DNA of 59,534 bases, from positions 1 through 59,534 of the forward strand of contig CAVSND010000007.1 of assembly GCA_963729215.1 (NCBI GenBank). The letters run 5' to 3'. The notes below the pieces were generated by a model. It made no database searches, was not told the DNA's origin, and saw only the letters and a program-made list of their open reading frames with translations. The translations under genes and the position numbers were made by a program. Positions 16,979 to 25,922 of the stretch are shown one piece after another. Source of the stretch: CAVQJU01 sp963729215. GTDB taxonomy: Bacteria > Acidobacteriota > Vicinamibacteria > Vicinamibacterales > CAVVIG01. Position 1 is the first letter of the stretch, and each line of letters starts with the position of its first letter.

Positions 16979-18232
16979 CTAATGTAAAGCCCTTCCCCGT
17001 GTTTCCGGTATCCAGAACCATGTCAGCGCGCCCAGCAGCAAGGCCGCGGACGTCGTGGCGAACGCCACGCCGAATCCGCTCCGCTCGGCGAACGACGCGA
17101 TGAGCAGCGGCGCGAGCGCGCTGCCGACGCGGCCGATGTTGAACGTGAAACCGGTGGCGGCGGCCCTGATCGACGTGGGATACAGCTCGGCGATCAATGC
17201 GCCGAAGCCGCTGAAATACCCCGTGCTGAAGAACGCGACAACCGGTCCCAGCGCCAGCAGGACCAGCGCCGAACGCGCCTGGCCGTACACGAACACGAGG
17301 GCGGCCGCGATGAGCAAGTACGAGACGAAGCTCGGGCGCCGGCCGAATCGATCGCTGACGTACCCGTACAACACATAGCCAAACCAGCCGCCCACGTTCA
17401 TCGCCACCAGCAGGGCCGCCACTTCACCGGGCCTCAGGCCGATTCCGCTTTGATCGACCGGAAGAGACAGGTACGCCGGCACCCAGAAGTTGAACGCCCA
17501 GTACGCGTAGAGCGTGCAGAAGCTCAACATGATCATCGCCGCCGTCACTCTCCGATAGGGTGCGGAGAAGATCACGCCGAGCGACGCGCGCGAGTGGCCG
17601 CGGGTGCTCGTCCAGATCGCCGGTTCCTCGATCCGCGAGTGGATCCAGAAGACGACCAGCGCCGGCAGGACGCCGACAAAGAACATCGGCCGCCAGCCGT
17701 ATCGCGGCAAGACGAGGGCCGTCAGCACGGCCGCCAGACCATAACCGATGGCCCAGGCGCTCTGCATCACGCCGACGGCCTTGCCACGGTGGCGATCCGG
17801 CCAGCTCTCCGAGACAAGAGCTGCGCCAGTCGTCCAGGCGCCGCCCATGCCGAGTCCGAGGACGAACCGGAAGATGGCGAGCTGCCAGACGGTCTGCGCG
17901 AGCCCGCACGCGGCCGTGAACAACGAGTACGTGAGCACGCTGCCGATGATTCCGACGCGCCGGCCGTGGCGGTCGGCGATCGTCCCGAACAGCACTCCCC
18001 CGGCGGCCGACCCCAGCAGCGTGAGCGATCCCAGCACGCCGCCCATCGTTTTCGAGATGCCGAACTCGGCCAGCACGGCCGCGAGCACCATCGAATAGAT
18101 CATGATGTCGAATCCGTCGAACATCCACCCGACGGAAGCGGCGAGCAGCGCGCGCCGGGCCGGCGCCGGCGCCGAACGAAGCCAGCCAAGGGGTTGCGAT
18201 TCGAGCGCGACAACCCCCGTGCCGATCGTCAT
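16979..18232 (-). CDS. MFS transporter, metabolite:H+ symporter type
   Basis: 417 residues with about 12 membrane helices. Motifs of the aromatic-acid/sialate-type symporters are present: SVGWMFDGFDIMIYSMVLAA in helix 1, GTIADRHGRRVGIIGS in loop 2/3 and RFVLGLGMGGAWTTGAAL in helix 4. It would move a carboxylate or similar small solute into the cytosol with protons. It begins one base after the stop of the upstream MFS gene, so both are read together. Two related carriers in one operon suggest two related substrates. Confidence 0.85.
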   Translation of the reverse strand: MTIGTGVVALESQPLGWLRSAPAPARRALLAASVGWMFDGFDIMIYSMVLAAVLAEFGISKTMGGVLGSLTLLGSAAGGVLFGTIADRHGRRVGIIGSVLTYSLFTAACGLAQTVWQLAIFRFVLGLGMGGAWTTGAALVSESWPDRHRGKAVGVMQSAWAIGYGLAAVLTALVLPRYGWRPMFFVGVLPALVVFWIHSRIEEPAIWTSTRGHSRASLGVIFSAPYRRVTAAMIMLSFCTLYAYWAFNFWVPAYLSLPVDQSGIGLRPGEVAALLVAMNVGGWFGYVLYGYVSDRFGRRPSFVSYLLIAAALVFVYGQARSALVLLALGPVVAFFSTGYFSGFGALIAELYPTSIRAAATGFTFNIGRVGSALAPLLIASFAERSGFGVAFATTSAALLLGALTWFWIPETRGRALH

Positions 18233-18233
18233 C

Positions 18234-19544
18234 TCAGAGCGTCTCGGCCGTCAGTTCGCGCCCGCGCGTCTCGGGACCGAACCACATCAGGCCGGCCGAG
18301 AAGAGCAACGCCAGCCCGATGGCGATCGTCATGGCGGTCGAGAGCGGCATCCCGCGATCCTTCATCAGGCCGATGAGCGGCGGCATGACGGCGCCGATGC
18401 CCGCCGCGGCGTGGTAGCAGAAGCCTGGACCGACACCGCGGACAGCAGTGGGATAGCGCTCGGCCACGTAGGCCGGGGCCATGCCCCAGATGCCGGAACC
18501 GAACGCGCCCATCGTCAGCGCGCCGATCGCGAGCGTGATGGGGCTCGGGGCGTGGAGATAGAGAGGAATCGACGCCACGCCGAGGAGCGCGGTAATGGTC
18601 ACGGCGCCGCGGCGCCCGAGCTTTCCTTCCGACAGGCGGCCCCAGAAAATAGTGCCGCCGATCGCGCCCAGGTTGAATGCGACCAGATACGGCAGCGTGC
18701 TCCGGCCGCTGTCACGCAGAAACGTCGGATACCAGAACGCGATCGAGTAGAAAGCGCACATGAAAGCCCCGATGACGGCGGTCGTCTGGATCGTCGTCAT
18801 GATCAGGTCGCGCTGGAAAATGCGCACCAGCGAGATCTTCGCTTCCGCCTTGCCTGCGGCAGTCTGCAGATGTTTCTGCCGCTCGAGCCAGACCGGGCTT
18901 TCAGAGACCGTGGATCTGATCCACAGCGTGAAGAAGGCCGGAACGATGGCGATCCAGAACATCACCCGCCACCCCACGTCGGGCCTCGCGTTGAAAAGCG
19001 GGTAGATGAACTGAAAGGCCGCGGCCGCCAGGAGATATCCCCAGTACCACCCGCCGAGGAGCATGCCGGACACCAGGCCTCGCAGCCGCACGGGCCAGTG
19101 CTCGATGACGAGCGTCATGCCGGCCGCCCACTCGCCGCCCATGCCGATGCCGAAGAGCGCGCGAAACCCGAAGAGCATCGTGTACGACGTCGAGAAGCCG
19201 CTCAGGAAAGCAAACAGCGAGAACCACAGAATCGACAGCAGCATCGGAAGCTTCCGGCCCCAGCGATCGGCCGCCGTGCCCGCGACGACGCCGCCCACAA
19301 GCCGCATCAGCAGCGTGATGGTCCCGAGCAATCCCGCGAGGGCGCTGTTGACGGTGAAGCTGCGCTGAATGTCGATGAGGATGAACGCGAGGATATTGAA
19401 ATCGAACGCGTCGACGATCCACCCGATGAACGTCGCCCAGAAGGCGCGCCATTGCTCGCCGCTGACCTGACGGTACCAGGGGAGATTGTCAGTCGGCGTC
19501 GCGGGTGCGGCGACCTGCGCGGGCCTGGCGGGCATGGCACTCAT
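18234..19544 (-). CDS. MFS transporter, metabolite:H+ symporter type
   Basis: 436 residues from ATG 19544 (MSAMPARPAQVAAPATPTDN). The signature is the same subfamily as the next gene: FIGWIVDAFDFNILAFILID, GTAADRWGRKLPMLLS, RALFGIGMGGEWAAGMTLVI and a late TAVRGVGPGFCYHAAAG. A longer open frame extends upstream but overlaps the hydrolase; the overlapping TAATGA stop/start with that gene decides the start. Substrate unknown, probably an organic acid. Confidence 0.85.
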   Translation of the reverse strand: MSAMPARPAQVAAPATPTDNLPWYRQVSGEQWRAFWATFIGWIVDAFDFNILAFILIDIQRSFTVNSALAGLLGTITLLMRLVGGVVAGTAADRWGRKLPMLLSILWFSLFAFLSGFSTSYTMLFGFRALFGIGMGGEWAAGMTLVIEHWPVRLRGLVSGMLLGGWYWGYLLAAAAFQFIYPLFNARPDVGWRVMFWIAIVPAFFTLWIRSTVSESPVWLERQKHLQTAAGKAEAKISLVRIFQRDLIMTTIQTTAVIGAFMCAFYSIAFWYPTFLRDSGRSTLPYLVAFNLGAIGGTIFWGRLSEGKLGRRGAVTITALLGVASIPLYLHAPSPITLAIGALTMGAFGSGIWGMAPAYVAERYPTAVRGVGPGFCYHAAAGIGAVMPPLIGLMKDRGMPLSTAMTIAIGLALLFSAGLMWFGPETRGRELTAETL

Positions 19545-20383
19545 TACTGGGCCATCCATTCGAGCTCGGGGAGGAGGAATCCGCGAAAGACCGGATAGTT
19601 CTCTATCATCGGAAAATGACCCATGTCGTCCATGATGACCATGCGCGAGCCCCGAATGGACTTCGCGACCTCGCGCGTCATGTCGGGCGTGCACGAATAG
19701 TCGTATTCGCCGGTCAGCAGCGAGACGCGGCACACATCGGTGTCGATCCGCTTCGCATCTTCGCGGCCATCCCAGTCGTTACTGTAGTAGTGAACGTCGC
19801 CGGCGTACACGCCTGGGCCGGACTGGCTGTAGTACCACCAGTTCTCGCGCGCGTTGGGCTCCGGGCTCATCGGCGCGCACAGACCGTACGTGTAACTGGC
19901 GACCAGTTCGCCGCCGTGAATCGCGGGATGATGCAGGTACTGATTGAAGCGCCCCGGCGCATACGCGGACGTTTCGAGACCGACGATGCCCCTCAGTTCC
20001 TTCTGATATTCCGCGGCCAGCCGCAGCACGATCGCGCCGCCCATCGAGCACCCCAGCACCACCGGCCGCACGAGCTCCATCTCGGTCCAGACCGCGCGGA
20101 CGAACGCCAGGTACGCGGCGGTCGTCAGCTTGTACTTTTCCAGCCACCAGCCGTCGGGCGGATTGGTTCGCCCGTGGTATGGCATGTCGAACGCGATGAC
20201 GCGATACGAGTTCGTCACCGCCGCGTCGTTCAGCAGATGACGGAACTGGCGGCTGTCGGCGCCGGCCGTGTGCAGGCACAGCAGCGGGATGCCGCTGCCG
20301 GCCTCCTCGACGTAGACGCGATAGCTTCGTCCCTCCACTACCAGGTTCAGGTAGCGGCCGACGATGGGATCGAAGGAGGCCAC
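19544..20383 (-). CDS. Alpha/beta hydrolase
   Basis: 279 residues. The nucleophile elbow GCSMGG places the serine at 113, the oxyanion region is LLCLHTAGADSRQF, and the histidine is in DDMGHFPMIE near the end, with an acidic residue in LLTGEYDYSC. The family covers ester, lactone and C-C bond (meta-cleavage product) hydrolases. FDMPYHGRTNPPDGWWLEKY is reminiscent of lactone or enol-lactone hydrolases, but this is not decisive. Stop and next start overlap by one base. Likely cytosolic and part of the catabolic operon. Confidence 0.8.
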   Translation of the reverse strand: MASFDPIVGRYLNLVVEGRSYRVYVEEAGSGIPLLCLHTAGADSRQFRHLLNDAAVTNSYRVIAFDMPYHGRTNPPDGWWLEKYKLTTAAYLAFVRAVWTEMELVRPVVLGCSMGGAIVLRLAAEYQKELRGIVGLETSAYAPGRFNQYLHHPAIHGGELVASYTYGLCAPMSPEPNARENWWYYSQSGPGVYAGDVHYYSNDWDGREDAKRIDTDVCRVSLLTGEYDYSCTPDMTREVAKSIRGSRMVIMDDMGHFPMIENYPVFRGFLLPELEWMAQ

Positions 20384-20387
20384 GCGG

Positions 20388-20771
20388 CTACCCCACGGTC
20401 CGCATCAGGTTCATCGCACGGTGGAGGGCGCGGGCGTGCTGCATGGCGACGAGTGTGTCGCCTTCGAGCACGAAACCCGGGACGCGCATCAGCATCGCGA
20501 AGAAATCGTGGTACAGCGGCTCGGGATCGGGCGCGAGAAATTTCGCCCAGATGTCCGGGCTGGCACGGAAGCCGAACGCGCATCGCACGTCCAGCCGCGG
20601 TGACGAGATGACCTCGACGAGCGCGCCTCGCTCGAAGCGCAGGATGCATCGTCGATCGCCGCTGGTGAGCGACAGCGCGGCCGTGAGCCAGTCGCCCACC
20701 ACGTGCATTTCAGGATCGGCGTTCACCCGCTCCTGAAAGCGCTCCAGCCAGCTGTCCGAAAAAGCCGTCAT
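20388..20771 (-). CDS. Small SCP2-like protein, first gene of the minus operon
   Basis: 127 residues. Spacing of F-x-x-R-V-N-A-D-P-E-M, a central strand region (CILRFERGALVEVISSP) and a helical end (LVAMQHARALHRAMNLMRT) recall small SCP2/sterol-carrier-like domains that bind acyl chains. I assign this with low certainty. It has no signal or membrane segment. It starts the operon from a predicted leaderless promoter and ends four bases before the hydrolase. Confidence 0.6.
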   Translation of the reverse strand: MTAFSDSWLERFQERVNADPEMHVVGDWLTAALSLTSGDRRCILRFERGALVEVISSPRLDVRCAFGFRASPDIWAKFLAPDPEPLYHDFFAMLMRVPGFVLEGDTLVAMQHARALHRAMNLMRTVG

Positions 20772-20779
20772 CTGCGCTG

Positions 20780-20785
20780 GTTATA
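20780..20785 (-). promoter_or_regulatory. -10 box TATAAC for the minus operon
   Basis: On the minus strand TATAAC ends eight bases before ATG 20771, without a ribosome binding site. It controls the catabolic operon 20771-13500. Confidence 0.5.
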
Positions 20786-20866
20786 GTTGCCGAACCGATC
20801 GGGGGTGTCAATCACACACGCGGGGGATGCCCGTCCTCGCATGAGGCGCACGGCAACATTTCGTGA

Positions 20867-20872
20867 CAGAAT
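20867..20872 (+). promoter_or_regulatory. -10 box CAGAAT for the M49 peptidase
   Basis: CAGAAT ends seven bases before ATG 20880. It is weaker than the consensus but has the same spacing as other predicted leaderless starts. It favours ATG 20880 over upstream starts. Confidence 0.35.
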
Positions 20873-20879
20873 TGCCCGC

Positions 20880-22568
20880 ATGAAACGCGCGATTGTCGTC
20901 CTGTTTCTTCTGGCCACGGCGACGGGATTCGCGCAGCCGGCGCTCGACGTCGGCGCGGCGCTCAAGACGGTCACGCCCGATCTCGACAGGCGGCTCGCCC
21001 GGTTCAAGACGGTGCGCATGCCGTACAACGAAGCGGCGCTGAGCGCGCGCGAGCGCCAGATGATCGACCAGCTGGTGATCGCCTGCCGCGCGCTCGAGAG
21101 CATCTACTGGCGCCAGAGCGACCCGGAGGCGCTGGCGCTCTACAACGCGCTCGAAAGCGTCAAGACACCCGCGGCACAGAACCTCCGGCGGTATCTCTTC
21201 ATCAACGGCAGCCGCTTCGATCTCGTCGATGACAACAAGCCCTTCGTCGGCACGGCGCCGATGCCGCCAGGCCGCGCGATCTACCCGGCCGACCTGACGC
21301 GCGCCCAGGTGGACGCGTACGTCGCAAAGGTTCCGGCGCGCCGCCAGGCTATCTACAACCCGTACACGATGGTGACGCGCCAGGGGACCGACCTGGCCGG
21401 CGAGTGGTACCACAGCCGATTCGACGAGTTCCTGCGGCCGGCGGCCGCGGCTCTGCGCAAGGCGGCCGACCTGTCCGACGATCCGGCATTCGCCGCGTTC
21501 CTCCGCCTCAGGGCCACCGCGCTCCTGACGGACGACTACTACAACAGCGACATCGCCTGGCTGGACCTCAAGGATCCGAAGTTCGACATCATCTACGCGC
21601 CGTACGAAACCTATCTTGACGCGCTGCTGGGCGTAAAGACGTCGTACGGCGCGTCTATCCTCATTCGCAACGAAGCCGAAAGCCGGAAGCTCGCCGTCTA
21701 CCAGCAGTGGATTCCGGAGATTCAGGATGCGCTCCCGCTCGCCGTCGAGGATCGGCCGTCGGTTCGCGGGCACGCGACGCCGATGGAGGTCATGGACGCG
21801 CCCTTCCGCGCGGGCGACCTCCGCCACGGCTACCAGGCGGTCGCCGACAACCTGCCGAACGATCCGCGGATCCATCAGCTGAAGGGCACCAAGAAGATCT
21901 TCTTCAAGAACTTCATGGATGCCCGCGTCAGCGAGGTCATTCTCCCGCTGGCCGCCCGCGTCATGGATCCGGCGCAGGCCCGCCGCGCGTCGGCGGAGGG
22001 CTATCTCGCCGCCACGCTGATGCATGAAATCTGTCACGGCCTCGGACCGGCGTTCAGCCGCCCGCCGGCCGGTGCGGGAACAGCAACCCGGCGCGTGGAC
22101 ATCCGCGAAGCGATCGGGCCCGCGTACGGAGGCCTCGAGGAGGCCAAGGCCGACGTCGTCGGCATGTTCGGGCTGAAGTGGCTCGTGGACCACGGCGTCC
22201 TGCAGAAGGATCGCCTCGAGGAGTACTACGCGTCGTACGTCGCCGGCATTTTCCGGACGACGCGCTTCGGCACGGGCGAGGCGCACGGCCGGGCCGAGAT
22301 GATGGAATTCAACTATCTGCTCGAACAGGGCGCGTTGACGTTCAGCAACCGGCGGTACCGCGTGGACTACGCGAAGATGCCCGGTGCGCTCGCCGCGCTC
22401 GGCAAGGAGCTGCTCGAGCAGGAAGCCACCGGAAATCGCGCGCGCACGGAAGCCTGGTTCGCGAAGTACGATCGCATGCCCCAGGCGCTGACGGACGTGC
22501 TCGCAGGCGCCGCGGACGTGCCTATCGACGTCGACCCCGTGTTCTCGTTCGCCGAGCCGGTCCGCTGA
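20880..22568 (+). CDS. Peptidase family M49 (dipeptidyl-peptidase III-like)
   Basis: 562 residues from ATG 20880, with a signal peptide MKRAIVVLFLLATATGFAQ. The zinc site is HEICH at 382-386 (ATLMHEICHGLGPAF), and the second zinc-binding glutamate lies in EEAKAD at 420-425. Bacterial M49 enzymes often carry this five-residue HExxH instead of the longer HExxxH. They release dipeptides from peptide ends. The exported form suggests periplasmic peptide processing. Start chosen by the signal peptide. The next gene begins at the base after its stop. Confidence 0.85.
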   Translation: MKRAIVVLFLLATATGFAQPALDVGAALKTVTPDLDRRLARFKTVRMPYNEAALSARERQMIDQLVIACRALESIYWRQSDPEALALYNALESVKTPAAQNLRRYLFINGSRFDLVDDNKPFVGTAPMPPGRAIYPADLTRAQVDAYVAKVPARRQAIYNPYTMVTRQGTDLAGEWYHSRFDEFLRPAAAALRKAADLSDDPAFAAFLRLRATALLTDDYYNSDIAWLDLKDPKFDIIYAPYETYLDALLGVKTSYGASILIRNEAESRKLAVYQQWIPEIQDALPLAVEDRPSVRGHATPMEVMDAPFRAGDLRHGYQAVADNLPNDPRIHQLKGTKKIFFKNFMDARVSEVILPLAARVMDPAQARRASAEGYLAATLMHEICHGLGPAFSRPPAGAGTATRRVDIREAIGPAYGGLEEAKADVVGMFGLKWLVDHGVLQKDRLEEYYASYVAGIFRTTRFGTGEAHGRAEMMEFNYLLEQGALTFSNRRYRVDYAKMPGALAALGKELLEQEATGNRARTEAWFAKYDRMPQALTDVLAGAADVPIDVDPVFSFAEPVR

Positions 22569-23480
22569 GTGAATATTTTCGCGTCGATCTTCGCGAACGA
22601 CATCCTGCCGATTTTCATCGTCGCGGCCGTCGGGTTCGCGCTCGCCAGGTTCTCGGACACGAGCGTCAAGACGCTGTCGGCCGTCTCGTTCAATGCCCTC
22701 TCGCCCTGTCTCGTGTTCGACCAGCTCGTCCGGTCGTCGATTGGCGGCGGCGTGTTCGGCCGGATGGTGATCTTCTGCATCCTGCTTACGACCGTGATGG
22801 GCATCGTCGCGTGGGTCGCCGCCATGCCGTTTCGCCTCAACAGGCAGACGCTGACGAGCTTCCTGCTGGTCGTGATGTTCTCCAACAGCGGTAACTACGC
22901 GCTCCCGGTCGTCCTTTTCGCGTTCGGCCGCGAAGCGCTCGCCTACGCCAGCGTGTACTTCGTGGCGAGCGCCATCGTGACGTACACCGTGGGCGTGGGC
23001 GTCGCGGCAAGCGGGCGCGGAGATGTCCGCCACGTGCTCAAAGGCATCGTCCGCGTGCCGGCACTCTACGCGGTCGCCGCAGCAGGACTGGTCCTCGTTA
23101 CGCAGACGATCGTTCCCGTGGCCATCCTGCGGCCGATTACGCTGATGGGCGACGCCGCCATCCCCGTGATGCTGTTGATCCTCGGCATGCAGCTCGAACG
23201 CGCGGCCATGCCGAACCGGCCCGGCATCGTGGCGCTGGCGGTCGGACTCTCGCTGTTCGTGGGGCCCATCGTCGGCATCGCCCTGACGATGGGGCTGGGG
23301 CTGACGGGCCTCGCGAGGCAGGTGGCCATCGTCGGCGCGTCGATGCCGGCGGCGGTCATCACGACTGTGCTGGCGCTCGAATTCGACCTCGACGCGAGTT
23401 TCGCCACGGGCGCCGTGTTCCTGTCCACCATCCTCAGTCCGTTTACGCTGGTCGTGCTGCTCGCCTACCTCCAGCGGTGA
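22569..23480 (+). CDS. AEC-family transporter
   Basis: 303 residues, ten predicted membrane helices in two halves, beginning FANDILPIFIVAAVGFALAR, with FSNSGNYALPVVLFAFG in the conserved fourth helix region and PAAVITTVLALEFDLD near the end. These are hallmarks of the auxin efflux carrier/malonate-malate transporter family. It probably exports or exchanges an organic anion in the inner membrane. GTG start, directly contiguous with the peptidase stop, so the two are one transcription unit. Confidence 0.85.
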   Translation: MNIFASIFANDILPIFIVAAVGFALARFSDTSVKTLSAVSFNALSPCLVFDQLVRSSIGGGVFGRMVIFCILLTTVMGIVAWVAAMPFRLNRQTLTSFLLVVMFSNSGNYALPVVLFAFGREALAYASVYFVASAIVTYTVGVGVAASGRGDVRHVLKGIVRVPALYAVAAAGLVLVTQTIVPVAILRPITLMGDAAIPVMLLILGMQLERAAMPNRPGIVALAVGLSLFVGPIVGIALTMGLGLTGLARQVAIVGASMPAAVITTVLALEFDLDASFATGAVFLSTILSPFTLVVLLAYLQR

Positions 23481-23531
23481 AAGCCGCCGATCGTGGTTCG
23501 AAGAAACGGGTCTTGAGGGCTGTCAGCCAGC

Positions 23532-23537
23532 TATAAT
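23532..23537 (+). promoter_or_regulatory. Consensus -10 box TATAAT, leaderless start at 23544
   Basis: A perfect TATAAT ends six bases before ATG 23544. The transcript would begin at or next to the start codon. Confidence 0.65.
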
Positions 23538-23543
23538 CTGCGC

Positions 23544-25469
23544 ATGCTGCGGCGCGTCCTGATCCTTGCCGTTGTCGCCGTCGTGCTGCGGGCGGCCTCT
23601 CCGCTCGTGGCCCAGCCTCCCCGCCCGCAGATTCCGCCTGACATCGCGGGCGAGTGGAACCTGACGAACAACGAAGAAGACACCACGGCACAGCCTCCCC
23701 TCGGCGACTACCTGGGCATCCCGTTCAACGCGGCCGGCCGGATGCGCTCCGACACCACCGCGGAATCGATCTGGGGAACGCCCGAGTACCAGTGCCGGCC
23801 GCATTCGGCGCCGCATCAATGGCGCGGCCTCGGCGGCGCGCGCATCCTGAAGGAACAGGATCCGCTGACGCGCGAGGTTCGCGCGTACCACATCCAGTTC
23901 ATGCGATCGCTCGACTGGCCCGTCTTCATGGACGGCCGTCCACATCCGCCGGCATGGGCGCCGCACAGCTGGACGGGCTTTTCGACCGGCCAATGGATCG
24001 GCAACACGCTGAAGATCACGACCACGCACCTGAAAGACGGGTATCTGAAACGCGGCGGGCCGCAGACGAGCGACCTGTTCACGATGACGGACTACCTCAC
24101 GCGCCACGACGAGATCCTCACGATCGTGACTGTCGTGGACGACCCGGTCTATCAGGACGAACCGTACGTGGAGTCCACGACCTATACCGTCGACCTGACG
24201 TCGAACGTCGCGATGGAAACGTGCAACGGGTCGTCGTTTGCGGAGAACGGCGGAACGGACCGGCATCACGTCCCGCATTTTCTCCCCGGGCAGAACACGG
24301 CGCTCACCGAGTGGCTGAAGAAGGACGACTGGATCCCCGTCGAGCCGACGCGCGGCGGCGTGAAGACGATCTACCCGGAATATCGATCGACGCTCGACGG
24401 CACGGTGAGCGCCGCCACGTTGAAGGTTCCCGCGTCGCGAACAGGCGTCGCGATCGCGAAAAGCATCGCAGAGCAGAGTCCGCGCGACGGCCAGGTCCAC
24501 GTGCTGCCTGTGCAGGGCAACATCTACATGCTGGTGGCCGACGGGACGAACATCACCGCCTCGCTCGGCGCCGACGGCGTCATGCTCGTGAACACCGGTT
24601 CGGCGGCGATGACCGACAAGGTGCTCGCTACGGTGAACCAGCTGGCCAACAGCGCCGTGACCCCGCCGGCGCCCAACTCGTGCTTCGGCGCGAACTGCCC
24701 GAACGCGTGGGGCTGGGCCAGCCCGTACATGAATTCGATCATCAGTTCCCCGGCGCCGGCCAAGCCGGTCCGCTACATCGTCAACACGAGCGCGGCGGAG
24801 GACCACGTCGGCGGGAACGAGAAGATCGCGATGTCGGGCTTCTTCCCGCGGGGTGGCGGGTTCGGCGCCGCCGTCGCCAGCGTCGGACGAAATGCGGCGA
24901 TTGTCGCCCACGAGAACGTGCAGAACCGGCTGTCCACGGCGCCGGCCGCGGCGCAGCCCACCGATACGTACTTCGACGAGTTCCAGAAGCTGCCCGAATA
25001 CTTCAACGGTGAAGCCGTTATCGTCTACTACGCCCCGGAGGCCAATACCGACGGAGACAGCCTCGTGTTCTTCCGCCATTCCGAGGTGATCAGCGCCGGG
25101 GACCTGATGTCCACGGTGAGCTATCCGATCATCGACGTGGCCAAAGGCGGGAGTATCCAGGGTGTCATCAACGGCCTGAACAAGATCCTCGATCTCGCCG
25201 TCGCCGAGTACCGCGGGCAGGGCGGCACGTGGATCGTGCCGGGCCGGGGCCGGCTGGCCGACACCACCGACGTGGCGTCGTATCGCAACATGATGACGAT
25301 CATCCGCGATCGCGTAAAAGATCTCATCGGCAAGGGGATGACGCTCGCGCAGGTCAAGGCCGAGAAGCCGACGATGGACTTCGACGGCCGGTTCGGGTCG
25401 GCAACGGGATCCTGGACGACGGATATGTTCGTCGAGGCGGTCTACAAGAGCCTTCAGGAGAAAAAGTAA
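23544..25469 (+). CDS. Exported fusion: TIDDP-like domain plus degenerate MBL-fold domain
   Basis: 641 residues with a signal peptide (MLRRVLILAVVAVVLRAASP). The first half is the exported acidobacterial family seen at 25923 (IAGEWNLTNNEEDTTAQPPL; WIGNTLKITTTHLKDGYLKR; VTVVDDPVYQDEP). From about 310 on it follows the MBL-fold layout of the protein at 35289 (VHVLPVQGNIYMLVADGTNI; YIVNTSAAEDHVGGNEKIA; WIVPGRGRLADTTDVASYRN). The metal motif is eroded: HxHxDH has become SAAEDH, and the later GHG is GRG. It is probably a binding or structural relative rather than an active hydrolase. Its stop overlaps the DUF6152 start. Confidence 0.75.
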   Translation: MLRRVLILAVVAVVLRAASPLVAQPPRPQIPPDIAGEWNLTNNEEDTTAQPPLGDYLGIPFNAAGRMRSDTTAESIWGTPEYQCRPHSAPHQWRGLGGARILKEQDPLTREVRAYHIQFMRSLDWPVFMDGRPHPPAWAPHSWTGFSTGQWIGNTLKITTTHLKDGYLKRGGPQTSDLFTMTDYLTRHDEILTIVTVVDDPVYQDEPYVESTTYTVDLTSNVAMETCNGSSFAENGGTDRHHVPHFLPGQNTALTEWLKKDDWIPVEPTRGGVKTIYPEYRSTLDGTVSAATLKVPASRTGVAIAKSIAEQSPRDGQVHVLPVQGNIYMLVADGTNITASLGADGVMLVNTGSAAMTDKVLATVNQLANSAVTPPAPNSCFGANCPNAWGWASPYMNSIISSPAPAKPVRYIVNTSAAEDHVGGNEKIAMSGFFPRGGGFGAAVASVGRNAAIVAHENVQNRLSTAPAAAQPTDTYFDEFQKLPEYFNGEAVIVYYAPEANTDGDSLVFFRHSEVISAGDLMSTVSYPIIDVAKGGSIQGVINGLNKILDLAVAEYRGQGGTWIVPGRGRLADTTDVASYRNMMTIIRDRVKDLIGKGMTLAQVKAEKPTMDFDGRFGSATGSWTTDMFVEAVYKSLQEKK

Positions 25470-25876
25470 TGCGCACAGTGCTTCGGGCTGCGGCGGCCGC
25501 CCTGGTGACGTTCGTGATGTTCATCACGGGAACCGCGGCGTACGCGCACCATTCCTACGCGGCAACCTACGACGTCACACACGAGATCAAGCTCGAAGGC
25601 AAACTCGTGCAGTTCGTCTACAGGAACCCGCACTCCTTCGTGCACGTGATGGCCCCGGACGACAAGGGCGTCATGCAGCGCTGGGCCGTCGAATGGAGCG
25701 GCACGACGCAGCTCGGCAGCCAGGGCGTGAGCCGGGAAACGCTGAAGGTCGGCGACGAAGTGGTGATCTTCGCGCGCCCGTCGCGCGTGGCCGGCGAATA
25801 CCGTGCGCTGATGCTCCGGTTGAAGCGCACGAGCGACGGATTCGCCTGGGGCAGCCCGGGACAGGCTGTGGACTAG
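25469..25876 (+). CDS. DUF6152-like exported protein
   Basis: 135 residues: a signal peptide ending TAAYAHHS, then an OB-like strand pattern (HEIKLEGKLVQFVYRNPHSF; HVMAPDDKGVMQRWAVEWSG). The invariant mature start AHHSYAATYD and the NPH triplet mark the family I know as DUF6152 (number from memory). The paired histidines suggest metal binding. ATG 25469 overlaps the preceding stop (TAATG), so it is coupled to the degenerate MBL fusion. Families of this kind often sit beside TIDDP-type exported proteins. Confidence 0.75.
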   Translation: MRTVLRAAAAALVTFVMFITGTAAYAHHSYAATYDVTHEIKLEGKLVQFVYRNPHSFVHVMAPDDKGVMQRWAVEWSGTTQLGSQGVSRETLKVGDEVVIFARPSRVAGEYRALMLRLKRTSDGFAWGSPGQAVD

Positions 25877-25879
25877 GAA

Positions 25880-25900
25880 GAGGTTAGAGGTTAGAGGTCA
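25880..25900 (+). repeat. Three GAGGTTA/GAGGTCA heptamers after the stop
   Basis: The same unit and the same sense orientation as at 11150, starting four bases after the stop codon. Confidence 0.8.
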
Positions 25901-25922
25901 GGCGCTGGCACACACGCACCCC

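Noticed and set aside
14448..16982. Very long plus-strand open frame (over 800 codons)
   Set aside because: It is rich in Arg, His and Gly with no domains and lies antisense to four well-recognised minus-strand genes. High GC makes such shadows common.
20808..23033. Long minus-strand open frame opposite the M49 peptidase and AEC genes
   Set aside because: The plus strand has clear catalytic motifs and membrane helices; the minus frame has neither.
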